Part shown: in pieces, positions 54,664 to 64,000 of the stretch
How positions within the stretch are numbered: the first letter of the stretch is position 1
Layout: every line of letters begins with the position of its first letter
Assembly (NCBI RefSeq): GCF_902488535.1
Contig: NZ_CABTWO010000006.1
Location: forward strand, 1 to 64,000
Reading direction: 5' to 3'
DNA: 64,000 bases
Origin: an uncultured Mobiluncus sp.
GTDB taxonomy: Bacteria; Actinomycetota; Actinomycetes; Actinomycetales; Actinomycetaceae
Notes under the pieces: model-generated
The model's input: the letters and a program-made list of their open reading frames with translations, nothing else
What the model was told of the DNA's origin: nothing
The model's database searches: none
Made by a program: the position numbers and the translations under genes

Positions 54664-57600
54664 ATGTTGGATGCAAACAAGTTTGACAAGTTGCACATCG
54701 GTTTAGCGACCGAGGACGACATCAACGGCTGGTCCCACGGCGAAGTTAAAAAGCCGGAAACCATCAACTACCGGACGTTGAAGCCGGAAAAGGACGGCTT
54801 GTTCGACGAACGGATTTTCGGGCCGACCCGCGATTGGGAATGCGCCTGCGGCAAGTACAAGCGCGTGCGTTACAAGGGCATTGTCTGCGAACGCTGCGGG
54901 GTGGAAGTCACACGTTCCAAGGTGCGCCGCGAGCGGATGGGCCACATCAAGCTGGCTGCCCCGGTGACGCATATTTGGTACTTCAAGGGCGTGCCCTCCC
55001 GGCTCGGTTACCTGCTGAATATCGCTCCGAAGGACCTGGAAAAGGTCATTTACTTCGCGGCTTACATGATTACCGAGGTTGACGAGGAACGTCGCCACAA
55101 GGACCTTGCCGATATGCAAAAGGAATCCGACCTGGCTCGTGAACAACTCGAAAAGAACCGCGACCTGGACGTCGAAAAGCGCGCCCAAAAGATGGAACAG
55201 GATATGGCGGCGCTGGAAAAGGACGGCGCCGAGAAATCCGAAATCGACAAGGTCAAGCGCAACGGCGAAAAGGAAATGCGCGCCATTCGCCACCAGGCCG
55301 AATCTGACCTGAAACTGCATGACGAAGTTTGGGAACGGTTTAAGAGCCTGAAGGTCGGCGACCTGGAGGGCAACGAGCTGGTGTACCGCGAAATGTATGC
55401 CCTGTACGGCACCTATTTCAAGGGCGGCATGGGCGCCCAGGCGGTGAAGGATCGTCTGGAATCGTTCGACCTGGAAGCTGAAGCCGAGGCCTTGAAAGAG
55501 GTCGTGGAGAGCAAGTCCGGTCAACAGAAAACCCGCGCCCTTAAGCGTTTGAAAGTCATTAACGCTTTCCTCCAGACCGGCAAACCGGCCTCGGCGATGG
55601 TGTTGGACTCGATTCCGGTCATTCCCCCGGACCTGCGCCCGATGGTGCAGCTGGACGGCGGACGTTTCGCGACTTCTGACCTGAACGACCTGTACCGTCG
55701 CGTCATCAACCGTAACAACCGTCTGCGCCGCTTGCAGGATTTGAACGCTCCGGACATCATCGTCAACAACGAGAAGCGGATGCTGCAAGAGGCCGTGGAC
55801 GCCTTGTTTGACAACGGTCGGCGTGGTCGGCCGGTGACGGGTCCGGGCAACCGTCCGTTGAAGTCCCTGTCCGATATGCTCAAGGGCAAGCAGGGACGTT
55901 TCCGTCAGAACTTGCTGGGCAAGCGCGTGGATTACTCGGGTCGTTCCGTCATCGTGGTCGGTCCGCAGTTGAAGCTGCACCAGTGCGGTTTGCCCAAGAC
56001 GATGGCTCTGGAACTGTTCAAGCCTTTCGTGATGAAGGTGTTGGTGGAAAACGGAGACGCGAAGAACGTCAAAGCAGCCAAGCGGATGGTGGAGCGGCAA
56101 AACCCCCAGGTCTGGGACGTTTTGGACGAGGTCATCACCAACCACCCGGTGTTGCTGAACCGGGCGCCAACCCTGCACCGTTTGGGTATCCAGGCTTTCG
56201 AGCCGTTGCTGGTGGAAGGTAAAGCTATTCAGCTGCACCCGCTGGTGTGTGGCGCGTTCAACGCGGACTTTGACGGCGACCAAATGGCTGTCCACGTTCC
56301 GCTGTCTGCCGAGGCCCAAGCTGAGGCGCGCGTGCTGATGCTGTCGTCTAACAACATTCTGAAGCCCTCGGACGGCCGTCCGGTGACCATGCCCTCCCAG
56401 GACATGATTATCGGTATCTATCACCTGACCTCGGACGAAGATCCGGAAATGGTGCATAACCCGCGGTTTGATCCTGACGGCAATCGGGTGTTGAAGTACT
56501 ACTCCAGCCCCGCCGAAGCCCGCCTGGCTTATGACAACGATGACCTGGCCTTGCAGGAAACCTGCGTAATCCGCATGGAACCCGGCGACTTACCGCCGGA
56601 GGACATGACAATGCCCGAGGGGTGGCAGCCGGGAGACCGCTTTGAGTTGGAAACCTCGCTGGGGCGGGTTATCTTTAATGACTCGCTGCCCCGCGATTAC
56701 CCGTTCGTGAACTACGTGGTAGAGAAAAAGAAACTCGGGAAAATCGTCAATGACCTGGCGGAACTGTACCAAAAGGCCGATATTGAGGTGTCCCTGGACG
56801 CGCTCAAGTCCTTCGGTTTCCACTGGTCGACCTGGTCTGGCATTACGATTTCCTTCACGGACGTGGTGCCGCCCTCGACCAAGCCCGCGATTTTGGAGAA
56901 GTACGAAAACCTCGCTTCTGACGTGCAAGCCGACTACGACCTGGGTGCCATCACCGAGGAAGAACGCTACAGCGCCTTGATTGACCTGTGGCGGGCATGC
57001 ACGAATGAAGTGGCCGAAGAAATGCGCGATAACTTCCCCGAACGCAACAATGTGTACCGCATGGTGAAGTCCGGGGCGCGCGGTAACTGGTCCCAGATTC
57101 AACAGATTGCCGGTATGCGCGGTTTGGTGTCCGACCCGAAGCAGCGCTTGATTGAGCGCCCGATTAAGTCGAACTACCGCGAGGGTCTGTCCGTGCTGGA
57201 ATACTTCATCGCGACCCACGGCGCCCGCAAGGGTCTGGCGGATACCGCTTTGCGTACCGCAGAATCCGGCTACCTGACCCGTCGTCTGGTGGACGTGTCT
57301 CAGGACGTCATTATCCGCGAGGAAGACTGCGGCACCCGCAAGGGCCTGAACATCACCATCGGTTCGGTCAACGACGATGGCCAAGTCGAGCCCAACGAGC
57401 TGGTGGAGACCACCGCTTTTGCGCGGACCCTGGCTGTTGACGCGGTGGACGAAGCCGGAAACGTGGTGCTTGAAGCCGGTCAAGATGTCGGTGACGTGGC
57501 GATTAAGAAACTCTTGAAGGCCGGTATCACCCAGATTAAGGTGCGTTCCGTGCTGACCTGTGACGCGGCGATTGGTACCTGCGCCGCCTGCTACGGGCGG

Positions 57601-58566
57601 TCCCTGGCTACCGGCAAGCGCGTGGATATTGGTGAGGCTGTCGGTATTATCGCTGCTCAGTCCATTGGCGAGCCCGGTACCCAGCTGACGATGCGTACCT
57701 TCCACACCGGTGGTGCGGCTTCGGCGGCCGATATTACCCAGGGTCTGCCGCGTGTGCAGGAGCTGTTTGAGGCGCGTACCCCCAAGGGCGAAGCGACCAT
57801 TACCGAGGCTGCTGGCCGGGTGAAGATAAACGACGACCCGTCCGGCCCGCGCGAGGTTATCATCACTCGTGACGATGGCAAGGAGGATCTGGTCATCGAG
57901 GTGTCTCGCCGCCAGGCTCTGTTGGTTGCGGACGGCGATCACCTGGAGGTGGGCGACCGCCTGACCCAGGGGCCCATCGACCCGAAGAAACTGCTGCGGG
58001 TGAAAGGCCAAGCCGAAACCCAGCGTTCCTTGGTCAACGAAGTGCAGCAGGTTTACCACAGCCAAGGCGTGGATATTCACGCCAAGCACATCGAGGTCAT
58101 CGTGCGCCAGATGCTGCGCCGCGTCACCGTGCTGGAATCGGGCGACACCATGCTGCTGCCCGGTCAGCTCATCGACCAGGCGAAGTTCCGCGAGGAAAAC
58201 AAGCGGGTCGTGGCTCAGGGTAAGCATCCGGCCTCGGCACGTTCCGAGCTGATGGGCATCACCAAGGCGTCCTTGGCTACCGATTCCTGGCTGTCTGCGG
58301 CTTCTTTCCAGGAAACCACGAAGGTCCTGACCAACGCGGCAATGGAAGGCATCGACGACCCGCTTTCGGGCCTGAAAGAAAACGTCATCCTGGGCAAGCT
58401 GATTCCGGCCGGTACTGGTCTGGGCCGTTACCGCCGGGTGGAAATCAAGCCTTCCGCGAGCGGTCACGAGATGTTGATGTCGCAGTTGCCTTACAGCGAC
58501 ACGACCGGATTCGGACTGTTCGACGACACCGAAGGTCACTTCGATCTAGAACACCCCTGGGGTTAG
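54664..58566 (+). CDS. rpoC: RNA polymerase beta' subunit
   Basis: Largest subunit of RNA polymerase, 1300 residues, starting 30 bp after rpoB. The N-terminal zinc finger ([20 protein letters not shown]) and the magnesium-binding catalytic loop NADFDGDQM (533-541) are exact. The second zinc site ([14 protein letters not shown]) and the trigger-loop neighbourhood ([18 protein letters not shown]) are also present. An actinobacterial coiled-coil insertion, rich in Glu/Lys/Asp, occupies about residues 140-225. The gene is followed by a terminator. Confidence 0.98.
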   Translation: MLDANKFDKLHIGLATEDDINGWSHGEVKKPETINYRTLKPEKDGLFDERIFGPTRDWECACGKYKRVRYKGIVCERCGVEVTRSKVRRERMGHIKLAAPVTHIWYFKGVPSRLGYLLNIAPKDLEKVIYFAAYMITEVDEERRHKDLADMQKESDLAREQLEKNRDLDVEKRAQKMEQDMAALEKDGAEKSEIDKVKRNGEKEMRAIRHQAESDLKLHDEVWERFKSLKVGDLEGNELVYREMYALYGTYFKGGMGAQAVKDRLESFDLEAEAEALKEVVESKSGQQKTRALKRLKVINAFLQTGKPASAMVLDSIPVIPPDLRPMVQLDGGRFATSDLNDLYRRVINRNNRLRRLQDLNAPDIIVNNEKRMLQEAVDALFDNGRRGRPVTGPGNRPLKSLSDMLKGKQGRFRQNLLGKRVDYSGRSVIVVGPQLKLHQCGLPKTMALELFKPFVMKVLVENGDAKNVKAAKRMVERQNPQVWDVLDEVITNHPVLLNRAPTLHRLGIQAFEPLLVEGKAIQLHPLVCGAFNADFDGDQMAVHVPLSAEAQAEARVLMLSSNNILKPSDGRPVTMPSQDMIIGIYHLTSDEDPEMVHNPRFDPDGNRVLKYYSSPAEARLAYDNDDLALQETCVIRMEPGDLPPEDMTMPEGWQPGDRFELETSLGRVIFNDSLPRDYPFVNYVVEKKKLGKIVNDLAELYQKADIEVSLDALKSFGFHWSTWSGITISFTDVVPPSTKPAILEKYENLASDVQADYDLGAITEEERYSALIDLWRACTNEVAEEMRDNFPERNNVYRMVKSGARGNWSQIQQIAGMRGLVSDPKQRLIERPIKSNYREGLSVLEYFIATHGARKGLADTALRTAESGYLTRRLVDVSQDVIIREEDCGTRKGLNITIGSVNDDGQVEPNELVETTAFARTLAVDAVDEAGNVVLEAGQDVGDVAIKKLLKAGITQIKVRSVLTCDAAIGTCAACYGRSLATGKRVDIGEAVGIIAAQSIGEPGTQLTMRTFHTGGAASAADITQGLPRVQELFEARTPKGEATITEAAGRVKINDDPSGPREVIITRDDGKEDLVIEVSRRQALLVADGDHLEVGDRLTQGPIDPKKLLRVKGQAETQRSLVNEVQQVYHSQGVDIHAKHIEVIVRQMLRRVTVLESGDTMLLPGQLIDQAKFREENKRVVAQGKHPASARSELMGITKASLATDSWLSAASFQETTKVLTNAAMEGIDDPLSGLKENVILGKLIPAGTGLGRYRRVEIKPSASGHEMLMSQLPYSDTTGFGLFDDTEGHFDLEHPWG

Positions 58567-58630
58567 GATCGAAAATGCCCGGTGACCTGTGATTACAGGG
58601 CTGAATCGGGTTTAATTCAATAGTTTCGGG

Positions 58631-58679
58631 GTTCCCGGTTCGCTAACTGTGGTTGGCGGGCCGGGAACTTCAATTTTTT
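58631..58679 (+). terminator. Terminator after rpoC
   Basis: GTTCCCGG (58631-58638) pairs with CCGGGAAC (58661-58668), and smaller pairings extend the stem inward. TTCAATTTTTT follows. Confidence 0.65.
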
Positions 58680-58705
58680 GCCGCTAGGTTGATAAGGTTA
58701 TTCCT

Positions 58706-60115
58706 ATGGGAATGATAGATAAGGCCAAAGGGATGGTTCAGGCGGTAAAGTCTGGTGCCCCCGGTGACGAGTCGAGTAACACTGCAGATGCGGGGAGCAC
58801 CGTAGAGGTAAAGGCGTCAGAGGCGAAAGCTTCCGGTTTGGCGGCCTGGCCTACCGGGATGCGCTTCGCTTTCGCACTGGCTGCCAGCGCGCTGATTATT
58901 TTCCTTCTGGCTCAGATAGCCGGGGTGTTCATGCCGACTTTCCTGGCGTTTTCGTTGGCTTTGGCGGTGCGCCCGGTTTCGGAGTGGCTGATTCGTCACC
59001 GCTGGCCGGTAGGATTGGCAGCTTTGGTCAATATCGTGCTGCTGTTCGCCATTCTCTTTGTCATGCTGGGGTTGATTGCGATTGCCATCACCGCGATGGT
59101 CACGGAGTTACCCCGCTACGGCTCAAAGTTCCAGGCACTCTATGAGAACGCCATCAGTCAGTTGGATCAGCGCGGCCTGGACACTTCCGCCGTGTTGGAT
59201 TCCTGGAAGAACGTGGATATCAACCGGATATTTTCCTACCTGTCCGGTTTCGCTAACCAGATTAGCGGCGCGGGAACGACCCTGTTCTTTATCATCATGG
59301 TGGCGATTTTTGTGGTCGGAGACATCGTGGTGGTGCGCCGCCGCGCTGCTGAGCTGGCGTCCTACGCGCCCGGTTTTGCCATCGCGCTGCGCAACTTCTC
59401 CCTGCGGGTGCGGACTTACTTCCTGATGACCACCGTCTTTGGTGCTGTTGTGGCGTTGGTGGACGTCGGAATTCTCTATGTGTTTGGCGTGCCGACCCCC
59501 TGGACCTGGGGCATCCTCGCTTTTGTGGCGAACTACATTCCCGCGGTGGGATTCATCCTCTCCATGATTCCCCCGATTCTGCTGGCTTTGGCGCTGGGCG
59601 GGGTGTGGCCGGCCGTCGGGGTTTTCATCGGTTACATGGTCGCATCGATGCTGTTCTTGAACATTTTGCAGCCTCGCATCGCCGGCAACGCGGTGGGCTT
59701 GAACGCCACCGTGTCCTTCCTGTCTTTGATGGTGTGGTCCACAGTAATGGGCCCGCTCGGAGCGATTCTGGCGGTGCCGCTCACGCTGTTCTTCAAAGCT
59801 ATCTTTGTGGACTCCGACCCGAGCACGGCCTGGATCGATGTATTCTTCCGGCCTTCCGACGAGCCCACCTCCCTGGTGTCCAGCCGCAAATCGCGTGACC
59901 GTGACGGTGATAGTTTGGACCATTCCACCGGGAAACCCCCGAGTATCGACACGCGGTTGCGTGAGGAACAAATCCAGGACGCGGCAGAGAAAGAACGTGC
60001 CCGGGCGCAAGCCACCCTGGAGGAGCTGAACCAGGAGGCTTTGGAACAAGCCGCGCAAAAGGCCGAAAAAGATAAGGCCAATAAGGCCGAACCTTCCGAG
60101 AAAACTGAGGAATAG
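58706..60115 (+). CDS. AI-2E/PerM family transporter (second copy)
   Basis: Integral membrane protein of 469 residues, with the same overall plan as the protein at 7108-8637 but clearly diverged from it. The hydrophobic core runs from about 50 to 375 and contains the family segment GNAVGLNATVSFLSLMVWSTVMGPLGA. The C-terminal 90 residues are charged and helical (AQATLEELNQEALEQAAQKA), unlike the Pro/Asp tail of the first copy. TAAGGT lies 7 nt before the ATG with no ribosome site, so the mRNA is probably leaderless. The substrate is unknown. Confidence 0.83.
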   Translation: MGMIDKAKGMVQAVKSGAPGDESSNTADAGSTVEVKASEAKASGLAAWPTGMRFAFALAASALIIFLLAQIAGVFMPTFLAFSLALAVRPVSEWLIRHRWPVGLAALVNIVLLFAILFVMLGLIAIAITAMVTELPRYGSKFQALYENAISQLDQRGLDTSAVLDSWKNVDINRIFSYLSGFANQISGAGTTLFFIIMVAIFVVGDIVVVRRRAAELASYAPGFAIALRNFSLRVRTYFLMTTVFGAVVALVDVGILYVFGVPTPWTWGILAFVANYIPAVGFILSMIPPILLALALGGVWPAVGVFIGYMVASMLFLNILQPRIAGNAVGLNATVSFLSLMVWSTVMGPLGAILAVPLTLFFKAIFVDSDPSTAWIDVFFRPSDEPTSLVSSRKSRDRDGDSLDHSTGKPPSIDTRLREEQIQDAAEKERARAQATLEELNQEALEQAAQKAEKDKANKAEPSEKTEE

Positions 60116-60269
60116 CCGTCCGGCCTGCTGATTTCGCCCGGTAGCAGGTGAGATTTTCCCGGTTCACTAGGCCGGTGCGTGCTGTCCGCTGTGCGTCCTC
60201 AGGGTTGCTCGGTGCGCGCGGTTGCACTAGCGGGGGCACAAGCCCGGGTGGTTAGGATTTCGTGTCGGG

Positions 60270-60734
60270 TCAGTCCGCGGGATCCGGGGGATTTTCCGGG
60301 TCAGTTGGCTTCTCTGGGCTGGACTCTTCGTCAGGGCGGGGCTGGAGTTTTTCGTCCTCTTTCTCCCGTTTCTTGCGTTCGTATTCTTCACGCTGTTTTT
60401 CGCGCAGTTTCCGGCTGACTTCCTCGAGGAACTCCGGGTCGTCGTCAGGAGCACTAGGTTGCTGTGGGGCTGGTTTTCGCCCGAAACTGAGGGGTACGGA
60501 TTCTTCACTGGACCAGATATTCGGTTCGATAACCCCGCCCTTGGCTTCTGCAGCGGCGACTCGCGACACGATTATCCACGCAATCGCCCCGATCGGGCTT
60601 AGCAGCAAAATCAGCAAAATCCACAAAATCTTTGGTACCTTGCCGGGCATATTATCTTTCGGGGTGCGAATGCAATCAATCAGCGCATACAGGGTCAGCG
60701 CCAACCACAAGATAAACAACAAAACTCTGGCCAC
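60270..60734 (-). CDS. PLDc_N-domain membrane protein
   Basis: Protein of 154 residues. Two membrane helices form a PLDc_N (phospholipase D nuclease, N-terminal) module, with the signature LYALIDCIRTP, a Lys-Val-Pro-Lys turn and LILLLSPIGAIAWIIVSR. The remaining 85 residues are charged and predicted cytoplasmic. There is no phospholipase catalytic part, which is usual for these short proteins, and no function is known. TAAGAT lies exactly 6 nt before the GTG start. Confidence 0.8.
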   Translation of the reverse strand: MARVLLFILWLALTLYALIDCIRTPKDNMPGKVPKILWILLILLLSPIGAIAWIIVSRVAAAEAKGGVIEPNIWSSEESVPLSFGRKPAPQQPSAPDDDPEFLEEVSRKLREKQREEYERKKREKEDEKLQPRPDEESSPEKPTDPENPPDPAD

Positions 60735-60896
60735 GGCTTCATCTTAACGTAAAACCCGTGGTCTTTCTTGTTTTGTCGATATCTGAACACGACAAGCCGA
60801 TTGGCTACGGAAGTAATGGCATAAAAAGGGCGGAGGGGACGAGCGACCGGTATCATGGTTTTTAAATGGTTTTCATTCGCAAAGGAGGGGTGGCAG

Positions 60897-61289
60897 ATGT
60901 CTAACCCCAAATCACGTTGGATTCTCTTAGCGGCATATGCCGTGCTGTTCCTGGCTCTGCCCTATGTGACCCAACCGATTTTTAAGTCGGTAGGCGATGG
61001 CGGTTTCGGGTGGATTTTGATGATTTTCTATCTGGCGCTACCGCTGTTGGGGCTGGGATGCGGGGTTGCGGACGGGATTGTCAACGGCTGGTCACTGTGG
61101 TGGCTCATCGCGCCGGTAATCCTGTTTATTCCGCACTTCTTTCTGGCGATGGACGCTGCCTCTAACCTCAGCGTCTACTGGGATGAATTTTTCCTGTTCA
61201 CCGGCATCTATGTCGGTTTCGCGTTTATCCCCAACCTCATAGCGGGGCTGGTTCGGAACTACCTCCAGCGCTCCCGGGCAAAGTCTTAA
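60897..61289 (+). CDS. Small membrane protein of unknown function
   Basis: Protein of 130 residues with about four hydrophobic helices (starting WILLAAYAVLFLALPYV) and a short basic C-terminus (YLQRSRAKS). I do not recognise the family. ATG 60897 is chosen because a near-perfect AAAGGAGGGG lies 6 nt upstream; the earlier in-frame start at 60855 is rejected. It converges on menE. Confidence 0.7.
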   Translation: MSNPKSRWILLAAYAVLFLALPYVTQPIFKSVGDGGFGWILMIFYLALPLLGLGCGVADGIVNGWSLWWLIAPVILFIPHFFLAMDAASNLSVYWDEFFLFTGIYVGFAFIPNLIAGLVRNYLQRSRAKS

Positions 61290-61314
61290 ACTCGCCTGGC
61301 CCTGCGGGGCTCGG

Positions 61315-62889
61315 TTAGCGTACCCAGGCGCGACCGGCGCGAAGTTCCCGTTTCGCCAGCTCGGTAACCTCGTGACGAGCCACCTTGCCCGGCCCTAACG
61401 TGGGCAGGTGCTGCACCACCACGACCACGCGGGGAGCGTGGGCGGCGCCGAGTTCTGCGGTGACGGCGGTGCGAATCCGCGCTGCCAGAGAATCCGGCTC
61501 AGAAGTTCCGTCTTTCCCGCGAATCCCCAAGGAAGCCGGGGAGCCCAACATCGGGGCTAACAAATCCACGTCGAGGTCGTCTCCGGGCACCACTACCGCG
61601 GTGACCAGCTCACCCCAGCGGGCATCGGGCAGCCCGACCACACACACTTGACAGACACCCGTCACACTTAACGAGGCCTGTTCCACCGCGGAAGCATGAA
61701 CTTTCACCCCGCCGGTGTTGATGACATCATCGGTACGGCCCTGGATAATCAAGCGCGGGCCCTCCATCCGGCCGGTGTCGGAAGTCTTAAACCAGCGGCG
61801 CGGCCCCATCTGAATCCACGGCGAAGCCTCCGCGGGATCGACTCCAGCCGGCGGTTTCTCAACGTAGCCCTCCATCAAAGACGTGCCGGTAATCCACACG
61901 GTATCGCCCACGGTCGAAACTTGGGTGCCCAGCAGGGGAATCCCGTCATAGACGCAGCCCCCGCAGGTTTCCGTCATTCCATAGGTTTCTACCACGTGCC
62001 AGCCCACGGCTTTGGCCCGATCCGCCAGGAACGGGGTAAACGCGGCACCCCCGACCAAGATGGTGTCCACTTTAGCCAAGGCCGCGACCGCGTCTCCGCC
62101 CTCGTCCAGAATCTTTGACACCTGGGTGGGCACCAGCGACAGATACACCGGCAGAGTTGAATCCTTGGTGGCGCGTTCCACCGCGCGCACCAAGCTGGCG
62201 GGCTTAAACCCGTTGGTAGTATCCACGATGACGGGTTTTGTCCCCGAAATGAGCGAACGGGTCAACACCTGCAGCCCGGCCACGTGGTGAGTCGGCAGTG
62301 CCAAAATCCAGCGGCCCGGCCCGCCTAGGGCAGCCAGGGTCGACCGGGCGGAGGACACCAGGGAGCTGGCGGAAATCGCCACCAAATGCCCGTTGCCGGT
62401 CTGGGAGCCGGAGGTCTGCATAATCAAGTCGGTTTTGGCTGGCAGGGGTCCGTTCAAGCGCGACCGCAGGGTTTGGCGGGCCTGTTCCGGATCGACTCCC
62501 GGGGCGATGGGAACCAAGATTTCGCGGACGAACTTGCTGGGGGGCAGGTCCTCGGGTTCGCCCTCAAAAACTCCGCCCACGGGTATTTCGGTGTCGGTAG
62601 CGTCGGGGGCGGTCTCAGCAGGTTGTGCGGGCAAGTCCGATTCCGCGGGCAAGTTCGGGGTTTGTGAGTCCTCTTCGGCGCGGACTTCCGCTAACGCCGC
62701 CTCCCAGTCGTAGTCGTCCGCGATTTGTCGACCGCTGCGGGCGAGTTCTTCCTCGGTGGTCAGAAGAGGCTCAATCGTGCTATCCAAAAACTCGGCCAGA
62801 CTGACTACGTCCTGGGGTTTCGTGCCTCCCGTCAGGAAACAGAAACGGACGGGAACTCCCCGCTTCGCTGTGTCACTCACCAACTTCAC
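61315..62889 (-). CDS. menE: o-succinylbenzoate-CoA ligase-like AMP-forming enzyme
   Basis: Adenylate-forming ligase of 524 residues, probably MenE, which activates o-succinylbenzoate with CoA in menaquinone synthesis. Core motifs: VETYGMTETCGGCVYDG, DTGRMEG with RLIIQGRTDDVINTGGVKVH, and the late Lys region PGKVARHEVTELAKRE. The usual TSGSTGxPK loop reads TSGSQTGNGH, lacking the Lys. An acidic, Pro-rich insertion sits near residues 60-115. The start is GTG 62889 or GTG 62880, both near AAGGCAGGG. Assignment as MenE rests on length, family and the menA gene elsewhere in the window. Confidence 0.75.
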   Translation of the reverse strand: MKLVSDTAKRGVPVRFCFLTGGTKPQDVVSLAEFLDSTIEPLLTTEEELARSGRQIADDYDWEAALAEVRAEEDSQTPNLPAESDLPAQPAETAPDATDTEIPVGGVFEGEPEDLPPSKFVREILVPIAPGVDPEQARQTLRSRLNGPLPAKTDLIMQTSGSQTGNGHLVAISASSLVSSARSTLAALGGPGRWILALPTHHVAGLQVLTRSLISGTKPVIVDTTNGFKPASLVRAVERATKDSTLPVYLSLVPTQVSKILDEGGDAVAALAKVDTILVGGAAFTPFLADRAKAVGWHVVETYGMTETCGGCVYDGIPLLGTQVSTVGDTVWITGTSLMEGYVEKPPAGVDPAEASPWIQMGPRRWFKTSDTGRMEGPRLIIQGRTDDVINTGGVKVHASAVEQASLSVTGVCQVCVVGLPDARWGELVTAVVVPGDDLDVDLLAPMLGSPASLGIRGKDGTSEPDSLAARIRTAVTAELGAAHAPRVVVVVQHLPTLGPGKVARHEVTELAKRELRAGRAWVR

Positions 62890-62914
62890 CCTGCCTTAAC
62901 GCTAAAGTTCAATT

Positions 62915-64000
62915 ATGGCTGTAACCTGGGATAACACCGCAGAAAATGTGGCAAACAAAGTCGTTTGCGCCGGACGTAGCAACGTGCCCGGAACCCGTCA
63001 TACAGCCGGTTTCAATAAGATTCTAGCGGTTTTCGTGGCTTTCTGGACAATGCTGGGAATGCTGGGGTTGACAGCGTGTGCTAATTCGACTCCTGAGCCG
63101 AAAAAGACCCCTCCCCCTACCACCCAGCCCGAGGAACCCGCCTCTTGGCCCTTGACCGGCCTACCTCGTGAAGACCTCACCCCGCACCCCGCGGTGGCGG
63201 TGAAAGTGGAGAACACTGTGGCGGCTCGTCCGCAATCCGGGTTGGAGGACGCCGACATCGTGTTCGAAGAACAGGTCGAGGGCGGAATGACCAGGTATAA
63301 CGCGGTGTTCCATACGCATACTCCCGAGGAAATCGGCCCGGTGCGTTCCGTGCGGCCGATGGATCCGGGTATCGCGACTCCGTTCGGCGGAATGCTGGTC
63401 TATTCGGGGGGAACCCCAGCGTTTGAATCTCGGGTTCCCGCCTCCGGGTTGCGTGGATTCAATGAAGATCAGGCGCTGGGGGCGCTGTATCGCGTGAAGT
63501 TCCGTGCCATGCCGCACAACCTCTACCTCTCGATTCCTAAACTTTACGAAAAGGTCGGCAAAGATCGCACTATTGAGCCCGACGCGCCCCAGATTTTCGA
63601 TTTCGCTAACCCTGACCAGGGGGAGCGTCCCACCGCGGTTTCGTCAGGAACTCCGGCGAACACCCTGGCGGCGCACTTCCCGTCCCTGGTCGCGGGCTAC
63701 AACTGGACCGGTTCTCGCTGGCAGCGAGTTGATGGCGGCGTGGCGGCGAGCGCCCGCTCGGGAGCCCCGCTGCAAACGGATAACGTGGTGGTGGTGCTGA
63801 CCACCATCATCGACACTGGAGCGAAGGACGCGGCCGGGGCTGCTGTCCCCGAAACGGTCTTGACCGGCGGCGGAACCGCCTACGTGGCGAGCGGGGGCTC
63901 GGTAGCCCAAGTGACCTGGTCCAAAGACTCCGAAGGCTCGCCGCTGCTGTTGACGGACTCGGCCGGCAAGCCCGTCCTGCTCAACCGCGGCACCACCTGG
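62915..64000 (+). CDS. DUF3048 lipoprotein, cut by the window end
   Basis: The first 362 codons of a YerB-like (DUF3048) protein; the reading frame is still open at 64000. A lipobox LTAC precedes Pro-rich sequence, and the domain begins with ARPQSGLEDADIVFEE and EIGPVRSVRPMD. The function of the family is unknown. From ATG 62915 the signal peptide would be unusually long (lipid Cys55). GTG 62984 would give a standard length. However, TAAAGT lies exactly 6 nt before the ATG, which supports a leaderless start there. It diverges from menE with a 25-bp gap. Confidence 0.8.
   Translation, partial: MAVTWDNTAENVANKVVCAGRSNVPGTRHTAGFNKILAVFVAFWTMLGMLGLTACANSTPEPKKTPPPTTQPEEPASWPLTGLPREDLTPHPAVAVKVENTVAARPQSGLEDADIVFEEQVEGGMTRYNAVFHTHTPEEIGPVRSVRPMDPGIATPFGGMLVYSGGTPAFESRVPASGLRGFNEDQALGALYRVKFRAMPHNLYLSIPKLYEKVGKDRTIEPDAPQIFDFANPDQGERPTAVSSGTPANTLAAHFPSLVAGYNWTGSRWQRVDGGVAASARSGAPLQTDNVVVVLTTIIDTGAKDAAGAAVPETVLTGGGTAYVASGGSVAQVTWSKDSEGSPLLLTDSAGKPVLLNRGTTW

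Noticed and set aside
52753..58539. Long minus-strand open frames (about 540-650 codons) opposite rpoB and rpoC
   Set aside because: Same explanation: mirror frames of highly biased genes, with no start signals or recognisable domains.

Overview
The window reads as a stretch of chromosome from a moderately GC-rich Gram-positive actinobacterium. Evidence: actinobacterial-type RpoB/RpoC, a split DapD/MenA/MenE gene set, LppM-like and DUF4282 proteins, the FdxA ferredoxin, tRNAs with no encoded CCA, many GTG/TTG starts and many probable leaderless genes. Three surface proteins with cell-wall-binding type 2 (CWB2) repeats, an NhaA antiporter and a proton-translocating transhydrogenase fit the family Actinomycetaceae, and Mobiluncus or a close relative is my best guess. 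That is inference from gene content, not a database match. I see no prophage, integrase, transposase, CRISPR array or rRNA operon.

Layout. 1-626: non-coding, repeat-rich DNA holding two copies of an intergenic palindromic element and candidate structured RNA modules. 627-6998: LppM-like lipoprotein, NhaA, a tRNA with anticodon UAA, a NarL-type two-component system, a Bax inhibitor-1 family membrane protein and a GNAT acetyltransferase. 7108-14476: AI-2E-type transporter, an unrecognised nuclease-like/RAMA-like protein, another palindromic element, a large FAD/Fe-S oxidoreductase and a DedA protein. 14537-20601: secreted CWB2 serine protease diverging from an MMPL transporter with a huge heptad-repeat insertion, then a DUF4282 protein. 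20694-23814: pntA-pntB and a strong terminator. 23887-27450: small membrane-anchored protein, CWB2-NlpC/P60 peptidoglycan hydrolase and superoxide dismutase. 27631-33900: tRNA-Ser(GGA), a further palindromic element and a five-component oligopeptide ABC transporter in four genes. 33957-40814: typA, a VanW-family protein, fdxA, citrate synthase and dapD. 40941-47377: CWB2-CAP protein, radA, a palindromic element, menA, a CoA-disulfide-reductase-like flavoprotein and a small Cys-rich protein. 47396-50848: a FemAB-type peptidoglycan bridge enzyme diverging from a PLP-fold protein, then an aldose 1-epimerase. 51124-58679: rpoB-rpoC with a terminator. 58706-64000: second AI-2E transporter, two small membrane proteins, menE and a DUF3048 lipoprotein cut by the window end.

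How the genes fit together. There is a strong envelope theme: three CWB2 proteins with different effectors, MMPL, VanW, FemAB-like, DapD for diaminopimelate, and lipoproteins. Respiration and redox balance appear as menA/menE, PntAB, the FAD/Fe-S oxidase, SodA, FdxA and the CoA-disulfide-reductase-like enzyme. The most unusual signals are non-coding. One is a family of about 105-bp elements whose central 13-14-bp stems differ between copies only by compensatory changes; in some copies it lies next to a possible three-way-junction RNA. The other is a recurring TANNNT-N6/7-start codon layout at about ten genes, which suggests widespread leaderless transcription.
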